Assembly (NCBI GenBank): GCA_007994965.1
Contig: VOPW01000001.1
Coordinates: forward strand, 1,426,001 to 1,490,000
Reading direction: 5' to 3'
Source of the DNA: Piscinibacter aquaticus
Lineage (GTDB): Bacteria > Pseudomonadota > Gammaproteobacteria > Burkholderiales > Burkholderiaceae_C
DNA length: 64,000 nt
The notes under the pieces were generated by a model. It was not told where the DNA came from, did no database searches, and worked only from the letters and a program-made list of their open reading frames with translations. Shown here piece after piece: positions 63,429-64,000 of the stretch (its first letter is position 1; each line of letters begins with the position of its first letter). The position numbers were made by a program, and so were the translations under genes.

Positions 63429-64000
63429 ATGGTCCGCCCCGTGATTGCCCTGGATGCCGACGGCGTCCTGCTCGACTACCACCTTGCCTACGCCGCCGCG
63501 TGGGAGCGGGCCTTCGGCAGCCATCCGGAGGAGCGCGATCCGCAGGCCTACTGGCCGATGGACCGCTGGAAGGTGCCCAAGCTCCGCTTATGGCGCCGCT
63601 CGCGCTTCCGCAGCGAGTTCGGCGAACTGTTCTGGTCCACGGTGCCACCGCTGCCGGGAGCGATCGAGGCCTGCCACCGCCTGCGCGATGCCGGCTACGA
63701 CCTGGTCTGCGTGTCGGCGCTGGAGCAGCGCTACGAGGCGGCGCGGCTGCACAACCTGCGCGCGCTGGAGTTTCCGATCGAACGCGTGATCGCCACCGGC
63801 CACCACGAGATGGCGCGCAGCCCCAAGGCCGATGCGGTGGAGGCGATCGGCGCCGAAGTCTTCGTCGACGATTACCTGCCGTACTTCCGCGGCGTGGCCT
63901 CGCACATCCACACGGCCCTCGTGCTCCGTGCGCCCAACGGCAGCCCGAACATCGGCCCGGAGATGGTGCTGGCCAGCAGCACCCACCAGGATCTGCCCGA
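63429..64000 (+). CDS. HAD-superfamily hydrolase, 3' end beyond the window
   Basis: Open from ATG 63429 to the window end (190 codons seen). Motif I is IALDADGVLLDYHLAY (nucleophilic Asp in DADG), motif II Ser lies in VCVSALEQR, and motif IV is VFVDDYLPYFRG near residue 143. It resembles HAD proteins of unassigned substrate. The cap seems small and helical (AWERAFGSHPEERDPQAYWP). Confidence 0.75.
   Translation, partial: MVRPVIALDADGVLLDYHLAYAAAWERAFGSHPEERDPQAYWPMDRWKVPKLRLWRRSRFRSEFGELFWSTVPPLPGAIEACHRLRDAGYDLVCVSALEQRYEAARLHNLRALEFPIERVIATGHHEMARSPKADAVEAIGAEVFVDDYLPYFRGVASHIHTALVLRAPNGSPNIGPEMVLASSTHQDLP

Overview
The window is GC-rich, densely packed bacterial DNA. Gene content and order point to a betaproteobacterium of the order Burkholderiales, probably near the Rubrivivax/Leptothrix/Methylibium group or Comamonadaceae. 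The evidence is the block thrS-infC-rpmI-rplT-pheS-pheT-ihfA-merR-tRNA-Pro, the ppiC-bolA-yciB-msrB block, and a ybbA/tesA pair. The placement is inferred; no database was searched. No gene-free stretch exceeds about 180 bases. I saw no CRISPR array, rRNA, prophage or origin.

Layout. 1-177: tail of an IS481-type transposase. 188-5598: copper-handling genes (His/Cys-rich exported protein, small exported protein, CusC-like outer-membrane factor, Tat-exported multicopper oxidase, cupredoxin, DUF411 protein, CusF-like protein, membrane hydrolase). 5603-9024 (minus): ExoD, histidine phosphatase, metallo-beta-lactamase protein, DUF4337 protein, FolA. 9050-17094: a GntR regulator facing a propionyl-CoA/methylmalonyl-CoA operon (mutase, MeaB, carboxylase beta and alpha, VOC protein), with a perfect palindrome between them. 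17094-23345: def, a DUF6600 protein and housekeeping genes. 23494-46399: a catabolic supercluster with an acyl-CoA ligase, a complete Liv-type ABC importer, beta-oxidation enzymes, thioesterases, SDRs, an MDR, an AidB-like acyl-CoA dehydrogenase and a GST. 46469-48805: Tex. 48818-50479 (minus): a cobalt-type nitrile hydratase with its accessory protein. 50519-52142: patatin and a glycine-zipper lipoprotein. 52187-60117: translation operon, opening with a threonine-rich leader peptide and attenuator. 60187-62995: vanR and vanAB with three copies of the VanR operator. The window ends inside a HAD hydrolase.

Sequence quality decides how to read this annotation. About 60 frame breaks interrupt otherwise well-conserved genes, including indispensable ones (thrS, pheS, pheT, infC, def, folA). 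They are best explained as sequencing errors, because restoring one or two bases restores the family sequence. Roughly 25 of them fall on CCWGG pentamers, almost all in the context RCCWGGY, as expected if that motif is methylated and the assembly is from raw-signal reads. I therefore give such genes as single CDS features spanning the break and state where the break lies.

Together the genes describe a metabolically versatile aerobe. It takes up and activates hydrophobic carboxylates, beta-oxidises them, carries propionyl-CoA to succinyl-CoA, demethylates vanillate, hydrates nitriles and resists copper.
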